NCBI RefSeq assembly: GCF_037975245.1
Contig: NC_092577.1
Location: forward strand, 7,595,001 to 7,659,000
Length of the DNA: 64,000 nt
DNA from: Apostichopus japonicus
Taxonomy: Eukaryota; Echinodermata; Holothuroidea; Aspidochirotida; Stichopodidae
Reading direction: 5' to 3'
Shown here: one piece after another, positions 46,485 to 58,530 of the stretch
Layout: the number at the start of each line of letters is the position of its first letter
Position numbering within the stretch: position 1 is the stretch's first letter
Notes under the pieces: model-generated
What the model saw: the letters and a program-made list of their open reading frames with translations, nothing else
What the model was told of the DNA's origin: nothing
The model's database searches: none
Made by a program: the position numbers and the translations under genes

Positions 46485-47096
46485 CAGCGGCGGACTGGCC
46501 ACACGGGCATTTGGGCAATGCCCGGTGGGCTGGGGAGCCTGGTAAAAATTACATTATATTTTCACAGTAGGCCTACATAATGGAATACAGACGCGCTGTG
46601 TAGAAATATAGTTTTAACTGTGGGAATCAGCTCATGAAATTACCATGTTAGTTAGCCTGTAAGTTCGTAACAAAATAACGTGTTATTGGCAACCCGTCCG
46701 TGCTAATGGATTTTATTTAGGTTTTTTTTTTTCATTTTCGTCAAGCATGTTGTCACAAAATGCTTGAAAAACTAAAGGAAATTCAGTCTAAAACATATAT
46801 GTCTGTCTTTTTTTGTTTACGTTTTAACTTTCCTCTGCTTAATCAAGTGTTGCTTCTGGAAAATTATTGTTGGGTCAATTTGAAAGGATTATTGTAACCT
46901 AAAAAATTGAGAAATATAGCAACATTTTGCCTCTAGGCATTCCTTAACTTCAAAAACATCTCAATGAGGAGGGGGACACCCCTCCCCTTAGACCCCTCCC
47001 AGGGCGGCGATCACTATGTAAGTAGCATATCAATGAATGATGGGCCGGTCTAGGTGGGAAATGCCCGGGCCGGTTTTAAGACCAAGTCTGCCCCTG
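46485..47096. mobile_element. hAT-like non-autonomous element, perfect 8-bp TSD
   Basis: The left end CAGCGGCGGACTGG and right end CCAAGTCTGCCCCTG are imperfect inverses. The flanks are identical CCGTCATC 8-mers at 46477-46484 and 47097-47104. Subterminal inverse blocks GGGCAATGCCCGG and GGGAAATGCCCGGGCC lie near the two ends. No transposase frame. This element lacks the core module. Confidence 0.88.
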
Positions 47097-47104
47097 CCGT
47101 CATC

Positions 47105-48417
47105 CCATGTTATTCTGGCACTTGGATCTATCAATATGGCTAACTATATCCAGGGTCCAGTGAAAAACAATACAGCAGCTCTTCAGACGACACTAGTGAA
47201 GTACTTAGATTCATATGTAATTGCTTTGACCATCGCTTCCTAAGAATTATCTGTGAAACTGCAGTCCACTGCTACATTTTTGGCACCCAAATGCGGCATT
47301 CTCCCTACTTCAATTTATATGATCCTCGCCTAGTTAGCGAAATTTTACGAACACACAGTGATTTACACCGAAAGCCTAATTCACGATTACTCATAACGAA
47401 GACAATGTAGGTATTAGTCGTCATCCAAAACACGTAATATACGTACGGAGCCGCTAGATGTGGAAACTAACTATGACTTTGTATAGTATATAATGCCATG
47501 ACATTACGGGATAGATGTTCGTGCCCGAGATTACCAAATAAAACCGAGTCATTGCGGATAAATACGATTACCATTTGTTGCTTGCAACTTTCTTGCAGGA
47601 TGTTTTTAACTAAAATGCGTTCAAATGTTACATATCTTGTTTAATTTGAGAATAATGAAACCAAAGTACAGGATTTTACGTATTGTTTTGAAGAAGTATG
47701 CTACTCAAGGAGATCTATTTCTTTACTTGTGCAGAATTAATGTTCGCCGCCACAACTCTTTCCATATCTGGGTCTGGATTGTTTCCTGCGTAACAACCTG
47801 TGATATTGAGATTGCTATGAAGAATGTATGTTGAGCTGGCATTCACCAGCCAGCCATGTATATGATTGAACGGGCGAGTAATCCCAATATTTTAGCGCGC
47901 ATGCGCACTACAATAAATATGACTCTACCCCTGTACTTCCACCAGGGGTCCTCTGATGATCAACTAAACAACACTTTTGTGGGCCCGTTCAAACCTCGCA
48001 GACCCTTATGCAAAATACATAATTCACTGTTTCGCTGCCAGTTTTTAAGTGATGCAGCTATTTTTGAATTAATGTTGGAATTAAAGAAATAAATATGTTT
48101 TTGTCATGTTTGTACTGGTTGTAAATCAAAAGCAAACGTCGAACAAATTGAGTAATACGGCTATTACAAAACCAGAGGCTAACTTAAATGATGATTTTAG
48201 GCACTTGGAATGTTATATGGAAATGTTGTTGAACATTAAAACGCACTGCTGATAGTCCAGGTTGAATTTCCATTACACTTTTACTTTAATAGAAATGAAT
48301 AAAAATAAACAAGTGAATTCCATGAATAAAAGTGCCTTTACAATGTACATTAATACTGTCGACTGTTAGTTCCTCAGATACATCTCCAAAACTCATTGGA
48401 AAACAACACTGTTATGG
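47105..48417. other. Noncoding stretch
   Basis: Several short frames (47625-47834, 47856-48092) lack domains or splice context. No gene is supported. Confidence 0.4.
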
Positions 48418-48615
48418 CTAATAAAGGATATGTCTACCCTAGATTACAATAAGGGATATGTATGCCCTAGTTACAATAAGGGATATGTCTACCCTAAATT
48501 ACAAGAAAGGATATGTCTACCCTAGATTACTTTAAGGGATATGTTTACCTTAGATTTTAATGAGGGATCTGCATACCCTACATTACTATAAGGGATGTGT
48601 TTACCTTAGATTTCA
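48418..48615 (+). repeat. 28-bp tandem repeat, about 7 units
   Basis: The unit contains AAGGGATATGTCTACCCTAG and ATTACAAT. Units diverge to the right, where TTTACCTTAGATT replaces CTACCCTAGATT. Confidence 0.9.
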
Positions 48616-49237
48616 AATTCTACCTAGAGTTACCATTTAAGACAATTTTTTACTGATAAGTGAGCATTCGCCTGTTTTACCGCCAGGCAGTGTCCAATAC
48701 GTTGATAGGAACAGCCTACGTCAAGAAATCACTCATTTCGAAAAGTGTGCAACTATTGTTACGTCGGGGTGCTACGGCTCAATTTGTTCAGGGCTCCGTT
48801 ATCAAATAAGTGTAATTAACTGTAGATAAAGAGAAACTCAAGACATATATATATAATTGTAGAAAATAAGCTTGATTTATTCTGTGTTGATATTGTTGCT
48901 GGAGTGCAAATCCAGAAAGTGTATCTGACCTACACTCTCTGAAGTCTGGAATGCTAGTCTTTTTTCGTACTAAAAAACTACAGTATTAAATTCATTACAA
49001 ATTACTATAAAGGGGCAATAACCTCTCTGTGACATTAACTCTTGGTCACAGAGTCTTTTACCTATAATTACTAAGGGAAAAAGGAGAGGGCTATGACTAA
49101 CCACATTTGTAACACACGTGAGATGTAACCGAATGTCATCTGTGGTTATGCATGAATATTTGATGGAATTAAGACAAAGGAGGCTTCTACGAATATGATG
49201 CGGGTGAGGGGTGAATAAACTCGGGAACATGAAGGAA

Positions 49238-49389
49238 GTAGTTACTCTTAAGACAAAGAGGCATGGAAGCACCTGCTTAAAGTAATATGATGGGGATATA
49301 ACTACAAACTACATTACATCCCTTTGGGATTTTGCTAAAGAATTGAATTGAACTGAAGTGACATGCCTCTTTGTCTTAAGAGTAACTAC
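49238..49389. repeat. Inverted repeat, perfect 28-bp arms
   Basis: Arms at 49238-49265 and 49362-49389 are exact inverses; the left begins GTAGTTACTCTTAAGACA and ends AGAGGCATG. The spacer is 96 bp. It may be a small foldback element or the paired ends of a MITE. Confidence 0.92.
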
Positions 49390-50172
49390 ATACTACATCA
49401 CACTATATACCCTATCAACCTTCCTGCAGCATCAATTGCAACATATCCATACGAAAACTCGAATATATCGTGGAATCAATCTACACTGTTACCTTGTTCT
49501 TTGTGATTGAGTGTTGTATAGCATTTCAGTTTAAATCATTCTTTTCACCTCTACTACAGGTTTCACATTACTACCGGTGCATGGTACGGTATCGAATCTT
49601 ATGTTCCTTTCCACGTTTGTAGAAGGCCATGTTGAGAAGTGAATAAAGCAAATTGTTGTACGGGCTTGTTTATATTCGATCAGTAATCTCTCAGTTGCGG
49701 CGTTTATTGCATTTACTCTTTGACCCTTGGAGTTTACAGTTTGGTTTTCTTGACATATTTTGAGATCTGCAGAATCGTGTATTTATGACCGGATGGAACG
49801 CTGTCTGTCTAGATTGTCTGAGAAATGTATTTCAGTAGACTTAATTCTTGAACTATCTGTGCTTATACTTCCAATAGGTTTGAAAGATATCTCATAACGA
49901 AACAGTCATCGATGAATCAAGATTTATTTGACATAAGACAATTCATTGATAATTTGTGACTTTCTCTTGGCGGGTTGTGTAGTTTAATGTAATGTACATT
50001 TATTTAGATTTGTTTGTCGCTGAATTTAATGTAAACATTCATGAAGTGGGGTTTTTTTTTCTCGTTTTTGATATTGATATTTGGTATATTTAGTTAATCA
50101 ATCAACATGTTTTTGGTATAGTTGACAGAAACTAACGTAACAAAACTGTTTTCATATGATGAACATACTTAC
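49390..50172 (-). other. Probable intron after the NACHT exon
   Basis: Starting at the donor GTAAGTATGTTC (50172 downward on the minus strand) no further exon was recognised before the inverted repeat. It is AT-rich and otherwise featureless. Confidence 0.45.
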
Positions 50173-51686
50173 ATCAAATCTAGATGCAATCTCCAAGAGC
50201 TGGATGGTGGATCTCTGAAGAAGCTTGCTGTCGTCATTATTGATGTCAACATTCTCTGAACACAGGTCCCTGACGGTATCCTTAATTCCATCTACCTCAC
50301 CAGTTTGTTCCAGGATGCAGAGGATGGCAAACTTATCACCGTCTTTCCTGCTCTGCAAGTATTCTATTATTCTCTTCCCAACTGCTGGACTAATCCCACA
50401 GGTGAATCGATAGAGGTACTGAAGATTAAATGGATCCACTTTATCAAGAACATTCTTCAGTTCCGATGCATTTCTTGTAGCAGCTACAATTTCTACCAGT
50501 CTGAAACACGCAAACCATTCACAGAATAGTTGATGGTAGAACCTTAAGTCAGTCTTTGTCTGTATAGTAGAAGCCTGTTTGTTTGTCTCAGCAGACACTT
50601 CTTCCTCTACCAAGATACCTACTGCAATATAATGTTGACAAAACCCTTGACCTAGTCGTGTACAGAGTCCATCCTTACGCCATGATAACTGTTTGTTTTC
50701 ACCGCAGAGACCTTCAAATGCTACTTTACTCAGTTCGTCGTATTCACTTTCATGTTCGCTCATGTGTTCCTTTGCGTGTTTGTCCAGTGATTTGTTTCTC
50801 TTGTGACTATGGAAACATTTAATCATGTAGCGAAAGAAATCGGTAACTGACTTAAATTTCTGAAAATGTGTCTTTTCGTGGGTCATGTGAGAAAACATTA
50901 CAAATAAAAGAGGCACTTGACATAGGTCATCCAAAATCGGGTTTGCTTTCAAAGCGCGCTTAATTTTAGCAACGCTTTCTTCGTCTTGCCCGGTAACAGC
51001 CTTGCGAATGTACTGGCCGCGTGCTTTTTCGTCAAAGCCAACTAACCTAACATATTTTGTGTTTGATTTGTCATAATCCTTCGGAAGATATCTGGTTGTC
51101 AGGGTAACATCAATATCTACAAACAGATTGCTGGTAATGATACGTTCTACGTCACTTCCGGTAGCTCCGTCCCTATCAGGAAACTCATCATACCCGTCCA
51201 GGAGTACCTTAACAGAAGAACAACTTTCAATGATATTTTTAGTATCAGAAGATTTGATTCGGGGATCGTTCGGTGCTAAGAACAGTTTAATTGCTTGATA
51301 GATAGATATCTTGCTGTTCAGCTGCCTCAACCGGAGAAGAATTAGAATCTCTACGTCTTTAAAAGGTGAATCCTTTACACCATTGCACCAATCATAGGCG
51401 AGCTGTAGGGTCACTGTTGACTTACCATACCCGGCTTCTGCTTCTATGATGCGCCGTTTGGCTTTCATTCGAGGGTCTGTGAAGATATCTTTGTACGAGT
51501 CCACACGTACCCATGTTCCTTCTTTCTCCCTCGTCGCTCCTTTAACTATGCAGATCTCTGTACCGCCCTCAACAAATACCTTGTCTACACAATATAGTCT
51601 GTCTTTGATGTACGGTATGGGCTGGATTGCGTCATATTGTAGTTTATACCTGCTCTTCAGAGAACTGATGAGTATGGCTTTTTTGT
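50173..51686 (-). CDS. NACHT exon of an NLR-type innate immune receptor (partial gene)
   Basis: A 1514-bp exon on the minus strand. Its acceptor (AAATTTTTTTTCAG) and donor (GATGTAAGTATG) are both canonical. Residues counted from ATG 51705: EAGYGKST is the Walker A P-loop (90-97), VLLDGYDEF is the extended Walker B (167-175), TLTTRYLP is sensor 1 with Arg205, and NPILDDLCQVPLLFVMFS (255-272) fits the NACHT-associated helical region. NLR proteins bind ATP/ADP here and oligomerise on sensing microbial or danger cues in the cytosol. The ATG at 51705 overlaps the acceptor itself, so the real start must be in an upstream exon (above 51.7 kb), probably coding a death-fold domain; it was not found. 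The downstream LRR exons should be at lower coordinates. P-loop and Walker B are intact, with no stop or frameshift, so a functional gene is plausible. Confidence 0.93.
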
Positions 51687-52667
51687 CTGAAAAAAAATTT
51701 GACAATTTGATTTGTAAACATTACTTTTTGGTCAATAAAATTTGGGCGGGTCAGTGTTTATATATAAACTGGAAACAATTACGGTGAGCAATCTGTTTGA
51801 AGTCGCTGTGAACGACAAAATTATACCAGTGAAATCGGAGTAATATGCAATTGTATATCGCCCTATATGCGTTCATATATAACAATTCCAATCGGTTAGG
51901 TCAAATGAATAAGGTAGACACAAAACAATGAAAACAATAAAAAAAAAATCACATTGAACTCTCGATCATACACTGTAAGAGTAATTAAAATGCTGAGGCT
52001 CAAATCCTTATCAATGTGTAGTTTAAATATCAGCTTTCTTATGCTTAAGTTACTTATACAAAACTATATTTACAACAAACCTTGCACTGTAAGGCGCTCC
52101 ATCGATTATGACGTCACAACAACTTTCGAGACTGGTTAGCGGGATAAACTTGGGTCTTCACTTTTCTTTTCCGTTGAGTGATATTATCCATAATTATCTA
52201 TCAAAGCGATGATCTGTTGAATATATATTGATACAGAATGCATGGTGAAAACTAACTGAACAATTATCATAAATCAATGTATAATTATATAAGTCAACAG
52301 AACCAGTCACTTTACTAACAGGTCTCTGGCTCGACAAAGATTACACCAAAGTGAATCTCTCCTTATATCTAATTTACTGTTTATCGTTCACACAAAACAT
52401 CGACCTTTGAAGTAATATAATATGAACCCGCCCTGAAAAAAAAACTTTCTGTGTTGTTATCAATATTCATGATATCCTTTAAGAATGTCACCTACATGTC
52501 GTCAGTTTAGATAGCGGGCTTCATAATTATTGCGAGGCCCTCTTTAAATCGTAGACACAACGGTAATTCATTTGCATGTTAAAGAATCTGTTTGAGATGA
52601 TTTTTATTATTTTATCGATGCTAATCGATACTGACATCAGATAACATTGTACGTCATATGTTTGACT
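51687..52667 (-). other. Upstream intron or flank of the NACHT exon
   Basis: AT-rich, with no recognised death-domain or other effector exon on the minus strand. The frames at 51446-51787 and 51954-52139 on the plus strand are shadows or chance. Confidence 0.45.
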
Positions 52668-53510
52668 ATAGGGTCATTCCATATCAAATCACCAAATTTT
52701 GGAGTATGTTGTAGTTCGACATCTTTGAAAAATCCCCAAATTTATTGGACGATTGGACCGCCATGAAATAAGCAAATTCTGAAAATTTCAGTTGCATTGC
52801 TTTACAATTGGCCGATTTATCACACTTTGAAATTCCTCATTTTGTCGCCACCATGGCATTTTGACATTTTCTTGACTTTTCAGGTCTCATTTCTCAGCAA
52901 TTAAATATTCTACTACCTTTTTATTACAGATGCCTATAGAGTCTATCCCATAGAACAGGAAAACAAATTAGGCTACAAAAAGGAGTTAGGTCAACTTAAA
53001 AGTCTCAAAATATTCGATTTTTGTACTTTTCACTAAAAAAATGTGCTATTTTTAGTGATGAATAATTATAAGTATAAAGTTCTTACACCTAAAGAAATTT
53101 CAGGGTTCTAGCTGTTCTCAATATTAATTTATGAAGTTGTTAAGCTGCTCCGATGTACAAAAGAGGTCGTCTTTGATGGCCAATAACTCAAAACGCGTCA
53201 TATTGAAAAAAATCTGATAATTTTTTCTGGAAAAAATATAGTACCACTCTGTTTGTACAAAAATTTCAGGAGGGTGTTTTGCCTTATTTTGAAATGAAAA
53301 ATCCTCAAAGTTTGGGATTTTTACAAGAAAACGTTTTTGCCTGTTTTGATGTTCCATATGTTTTGAGCCTGGGTATTGTACTGTATTTCAAGGTTATTCA
53401 ATTCAATACTGTGCAGTTTTTAATTTCATATAAACAAATACTATTTGCAATGTACTTCATTGCTCCTGGTTGAATTCATTTAATTAGAAGACTTATACAA
53501 TAAATTTCTA
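52668..53510. repeat. Possible left end of a further transposon
   Basis: GGGTCATTCCATATCAAATC at about 52671 resembles the GGGCCATTCCA terminus at 23618, with one substitution in the 11-base end. A matching inverse end was not found. Within the stretch are repeated AAATTTTGG and CTTTGAAAAATCC-type blocks. No coding sequence is recognised. Confidence 0.35.
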
Positions 53511-53511
53511 C

Positions 53512-53875
53512 CAGTAAATACATATGTATGTACAGTGTGTACAGTACATACACTGTACTGGGTGTATATGTACGGAGTATCATGAGAGCCAGAAGACTAT
53601 GTTTAAACCTAACACTAATATACACACTGTACATAAACAATTGGTTGAATTAGAAGACTTTATTATAAAATGAATTTCAACCAGTACATACATGTATGTA
53701 CAGTGTGTACAGTACATACACTGTACTGGGTGTATATGTACAGTGTGTATATTAGTGTTAGGTTTAAACATAGTCAACATAAACAACAGTCTTCTGGCAC
53801 TCGTGGTACTACGTACATATATATGTACTGTACACACTGTACATGTATGTACTGGTTGAAATTCATTTAACTATA
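53512..53875. repeat. Complex palindromic repeat (TACAGTGTGTAC family)
   Basis: GTACAGTGTGTACAGTACAT and ACACTGTACTGGGTGTATAT occur twice (about 53529 and 53698). AAATGAATTTCAACCAGTAC (about 53668) is inverse to GTACTGGTTGAAATTCATTT (about 53850). TGTTTAAACCTAACACTAAT (about 53599) is inverse to ATTAGTGTTAGGTTTAAACA (53751-53770). Nested direct and inverted copies make a large cruciform-capable structure. Same family as 28037-28515. Confidence 0.8.
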
Positions 53876-53879
53876 TACA

Positions 53880-55345
53880 TATAGGCTACTATAAACACAA
53901 GTTGCCTATTCAGTATCATATATACCATGGCTATTTACTTTTCGTTTGCCGCTTTTCCATTTTGCCAACCCCGGTTGCGTCCCCTTAAATGTTTGCGTGT
54001 AGGAGAGGGGGGGGGGCCTTTCCCTGTCCTTAGCCCTTCTGGTTACGCTGAAACTCGTATCGAGTTTTAAGCAAGAAAACACATTTAGAGAGAGATATTA
54101 AATTTTCCCGAATGTATTCTAAGCCATAGGGGGTCTGATTGGGACTTTCACTGTTCAGATATATAATGTTCCCTGATAGTCATTTTATAGCAAAAAAATA
54201 CATTTCAAAGAGGAACTCCGTTTTACTGAAATGTTTTTGAAAGCCCCAGTAGGGTGCAGGGAACGAAGCCCCGGAAGTTGTAGCAATTTGAGAGTTTTCT
54301 TAATTTCTTACTATTTTATTCCCCCCCCGCATTATTGCAAACGTCCAATATGCAAATGAGATATATGGTGTATGGAGTGACTGGGAATTCGGTCAAGTAC
54401 ACAACCGTGGTATCCAGGCGCTGATCATGTGCTCAAGTAGATATGATGTGTCAAAGAGGAGACATGTTTGAGGGAAGAAGTTGAATCCAAGTGTAAAAGG
54501 TGTACATGGATGACCATCAAATCTACTTTTCTTGCCAATGATGTCCAATTGTTGTGGTAATTAAACCCCATAATTGAAAAGTTTAAGGTAAAGCTTTGGA
54601 ATGTTCAGTCCTTTATATATTATTATGCACATCAACACACATACTCTGTTTTATACATTTTCGGTGAATTGGATTATAGGTCTTAATTGAATGTTATTTG
54701 TTTTAAGAACCTCAACCTACTCTACTTGCCTCTTATTCGCTAATCTTCCATGGATTTACATCACTTAGCATATCTCTTTTACACATTGATCATACTGAAG
54801 ATTATCTACATCACACATACTATGTTGTTAAACATTTCCAGTGAATTGGATTACTGGTCTTAATTGAATGTTATTTTTTTTAAGAACCTCAACCTACTCT
54901 ACTTGCCTCTTATTCGCTAATCTTCCATGGATTTACATCACTTAGCATATCTCTTTTACATATTGATCGTACTGAAGATTCATCACACAAATAACAACAA
55001 CCAGTATTGTGAATCAAATAAAATGAAAAATAAAACAAATCTTGTTCTGTCATTTACTTCGTCTGCTCATCGATACAACCAGTGTAATGTTGAGATTGGT
55101 TCCTCTACTAAGAAATGTTTTTTTTTTTTTAAAGAAAAGTACCCTTTTCAAATTGTGTAATTTAAAAATGCCCCTGTAGTTAAAAAAAAATATATATATA
55201 TACATATATTGAAAAGTATTCTTTTGTTCTAAGACCATATTTACTGCAAGTTGTGGTGCGATATCCACAGAGATTATTTTCTCTACAAGATGTTGGCGGT
55301 GTTTCCTTTAACTGAATGTCACATACCCCACTGACCCGATGCCTG
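53880..55345 (+). repeat. Dispersed repeat, full copy
   Basis: Its left part (to about 54080) matches 63335-63530 and its right part (from about 54937) matches 63630 to the window end, with shared blocks TTTTGCCAACCCCGGTT, CTCGTATCGAGTTT/CTCATATCGAGTTT, ATTGATCGTACTGAAGATT and TCGTCTGCTCATC. The part between is absent from the right copy. Inside it, 54666-54810 is tandemly duplicated at 54842-54982 (TTGAATGTTATTTGTTTTAA, AACCTCAACCTACTCTACTT, CATGGATTTACATCACTTAG). No coding capacity. Confidence 0.8.
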
Positions 55346-56260
55346 TCACCCACTCCTTCCGTATTGTTACCTTAGACAACATGTTAGCTATAAGTTGTTA
55401 TATGTCCCGCTGCTTTCAATATCTGCCATCCGCCCCCCCCCCCTTCTGACTCGAATCATCTTCCGAAGCCCCTTTATAAGGAGACAATGAACAGGAATAG
55501 GTAACTTGGTGCTCTTATAAACATTCCACAGTAGGCAGATTATGAGTTCGTTTGCTTTTTTTATTAGAAAAGATGAAAACAGAAGTAATTCCCGTTATCA
55601 TTTTATTTATCCACGTGTTCTCATTGGCTCATTAAGATTCTCTAGTATCACCACGCCCAAACAAAACCATGGAAAACCAGGGCCACATACCGTGTTTGCT
55701 GATCACTTTGAGCCTCGTTGCTGTGTATGTGCGAGCTGACTCTCTGGAATCTGGAATCAAATAATGATGATGTGTTCTCTCTTAATTTAAAGCTGGTTCG
55801 TGTATATATGCCACTGTAAGATTTATATTTACCCAAAACAGTAGTTTTCATGCTCGTTACCCCACTCATTATCTAGGCGGAAGAACATTTTTACAACCAA
55901 CAACAACAAGCTAAGATATAAGAAGCCACGGAAGTATTACCAAAAGAACTTCCGCATAGAGGCTGACCTAGGAAAAATGTCGAGCGCCCTCTAAAATAAA
56001 TATGTACAGCAGATGTAGAAACTTGAAACATTTCGGATTAGTCACAACGTACTTCCAACTTTACATTATTATGTTATCTCTCATATTTTTTTTAATCTAC
56101 TTTTATTCGTCCAGAAATTGTGTTCATGGTTTGATAAACTATTTGCCATGTCTATGAAACCCAGTTCTGTGTAAATTCGTTTGATATAAACGTAGTTTAC
56201 AAACTGCACGTTGTCAACTATCTTCAATTGAGTCGCTTGGTAAATAGTGTAGAGGGAAAT
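55346..56260. other. Noncoding stretch
   Basis: No supported gene. A C-tract at 55433-55443 and the plus frame at 55542-55739 were examined without convincing result. Confidence 0.4.
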
Positions 56261-56298
56261 ATTATATTTTAAAAGAGAATGGATGTAATGAATACGGA
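56261..56298 (+). repeat. Left 37/38-bp direct repeat around the Penelope-like region
   Basis: ATTATATTTT, AAAAGAGAATGGATGTAATG and AATACGGA recur at 58731-58767 with one base deleted and one substitution. The two copies flank about 2.4 kb. Confidence 0.9.
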
Positions 56299-56599
56299 TA
56301 TCACTGCCTCCCCAGAACCCAACTCTATTACAAAAGAGCTACTCCCAAACCGATGAGCTGACCAAAATAACAATGGTTTACAACTCCTCAGTAACGTCCG
56401 TAAAGGCAAACAAAGGGCTTCCGACTGAACAACGTCCGTTAAAATGGACTTAATCTCAAGGGTTTTCCGTCGAAAGGCATATCCAGTGATGGACTTACTT
56501 ATTCCTGTGATTCCTTCGTCACCAGTCAATAAAGACTCATCCTTCTCCGAAAAAGAAGAAGAACACATATCATGTCGGCAAAGGTCTTCTATCAAAAGG

Positions 56600-57310
56600 A
56601 TCGAAAACAGGATCAAGCTGCAAGTCATATATGTGCTACCAAAAATTCATAAATCACCCCGGCTAACTCAAAATTTGCCGGTAGACCGATAATAAGCGGA
56701 AACGGATCACCGACCGCAAAAATGAAATTTGAAAATCTTCAAAGGTCCAAGGTTCGAAACCAATGGGTTATTAGACACTAAAGTCTACACCAAACCCACG
56801 AAAACCTTCCAATACCTCGACAGAAACTCTGCACACCCACTTGCCACTTTAAAGGCTTCTTTAAAGGGGAAATATTACGATACGCACGTCTCTGTAACAA
56901 CGAGACTGATTTCTAACAGAAAAAACGCGTTCACAGAGAAACTGTTACTCCGTAACTATAAGAAAGAGGAAATTGCCTCAGCCACGAAAGGCATAAAATT
57001 TGAAAACTGTAGGCATTACCTCACTACCAAACCTAAACAAAAGGAACCACCACTGGTGTTCAAGCTTACCAATACACCCCATATCAAAAACACGCATTTG
57101 AAAAAAAAGCACTTTTGAAACATTGGCACTTAATTTCGCAACACGCGGAATTATCCAAACTGTTTCCAAAACAACCGAATCCTGCCTACGAAAGGGCCCA
57201 AAATCTCAAAGATTTACTTGTTAACTCAAGGTTTCGTACTAACGAAGAATCAGCTGACTCTCAAGGTTCACACGAAGCTTTTTTAGATGCTCTTATAACT
57301 GCACTATGAG
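56600..57310 (+). pseudogene. Penelope-like retroelement reverse transcriptase, fragmented
   Basis: Blocks in order: YVLPKIHKS (about 56625-56651), RPIISGNGSPTAKM (about 56683-56724, another frame), GLLDTKVYTKPTKTFQYL with NSAHP (56768-56838), then KHWHLISQHAELSKLFPKQP and RAQNLKDLLVNSRF (57118-57234). These are signature segments of Penelope-like elements. Between the second and third, the palm with the catalytic YxDD-type box is missing, and the frame changes several times, so the copy is dead. A GIY-YIG endonuclease domain was not recognised. Direct repeats of about 37 bp lie outside it. Confidence 0.85.
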
Positions 57311-57959
57311 TCCATAAAAACTCGTGCACAGAAAATAGATGCATTTTGAGAACGAGACGCTCATGCCGAATATAAAATACTCAAAGGCTTGCTACTGATG
57401 AAGCTCCTCCTATAAAGTTTGAGAGCAGAAACCGGTGTAGTTGGTCATAGGAACCTACGCTAGTCTTTCCTACTATTAAAAGTACACTCAATTTACCTAA
57501 TAGGTGCAATTTTGTTTCACCATGAGGAGCATGCTATAAGCTCATGTTCCTCGGGCCCTCCCTTAAAAATACTTCAGGTTCTTGGCGACTCAGTGGCGGC
57601 GGAACCGGGGGGGCTTGGGGGGGGGGCTGAGCCCCCCAATGAAAAAGTTGAGGGGGCAAATGCATGATAGCCCCCCCAATATTTACCAAGGCTCCGAAAC
57701 GTGCATCTGCCCATTTTTCAATGCATACTTGTCGATCTGTTAGATGCACACGTATACTATATTGGTGTAATAATTTTAGTAAATGCTGGGGGGACCCTCG
57801 GCCCGTCCCCTGGCTATAGACCACATTGTCACCCCAACCGCGTCTTCACGCCCCGTGAAAAGTGGAAGCAGTGAGTGTGAGTACCGGTAAGCGCAACACA
57901 ACTTCGTCTTAGGACAATGACTTGCCTCATTTCAGCCAGTTCTCCAACATCCCCTTACT

Positions 57960-58359
57960 CAGTGGCGAAGCGTCCATACAGTCAGGGGCGGATGCCCCCC
58001 CCCCGACGGACTCAAATGGACTGCTGGCGCCCTTTTCAGCTTTTCACTACTTTTAACTTATTCGCGATTATTGACTATTTTATTGCGCTCTCATCTACCT
58101 ATTGACATTTGTCATATTCTGTTGGTGTAATTTTCCGACAAAATGGCGACGACACCTATTTATTCTCCGTTTATCTGCTAGCAAGCTATTAGCAAGGCCC
58201 GGCAAGGGTCATTTCCTGCAATCTATAGAGTATCTTTACTCACAATTTTTCTGTACGCTCCGCGCCAACCTGTGATGGCGCTCCGCTTAGATAGTGTCGA
58301 AAGCGCCCTACAGACCAATCTTGCCTCCCCCCTGACCAATACCCCTAGCTCCGCCACTG
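57960..58359. mobile_element. Nested hAT-like non-autonomous element, perfect 8-bp TSD
   Basis: The ends CAGTGGCGAAGCG and GCTCCGCCACTG are near inverses, flanked by perfect CCCTTACT 8-mers at 57952-57959 and 58360-58367. It is 400 bp long and carries its own core module at about 58195-58300. It must be younger than the element it interrupts. Confidence 0.92.
58195..58300 (+). repeat. Core module copy 6, inside the nested element
   Basis: GGCAAGGGTCATTTCCTGCA, CTGTACGCTCCGCGCCAACC, TGATGGCGCTCCGCTTAGAT, AGT in order. More diverged at the left than copy 7. Confidence 0.85.
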
Positions 58360-58530
58360 CCCTTACTACACTCTAGAACGTCTTTGCGAGTACACTACGA
58401 GTAATAGCTACTCTCTTAAAACACCATCGAATATACAAATTACAATGTTTTTACAGACTTTCTCGTGCAATCTGAGAAATTGCAGGCTTGAGACCCATAT
58501 TTTAGGGCTAGGTATTCGCAGCATAAAACA

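Noticed and set aside
55542-55739. Possible THAP-like fragment (HTVFADHFEPRC)
   Set aside because: Only the HF block resembles THAP; the metal-binding cysteines are not in place.
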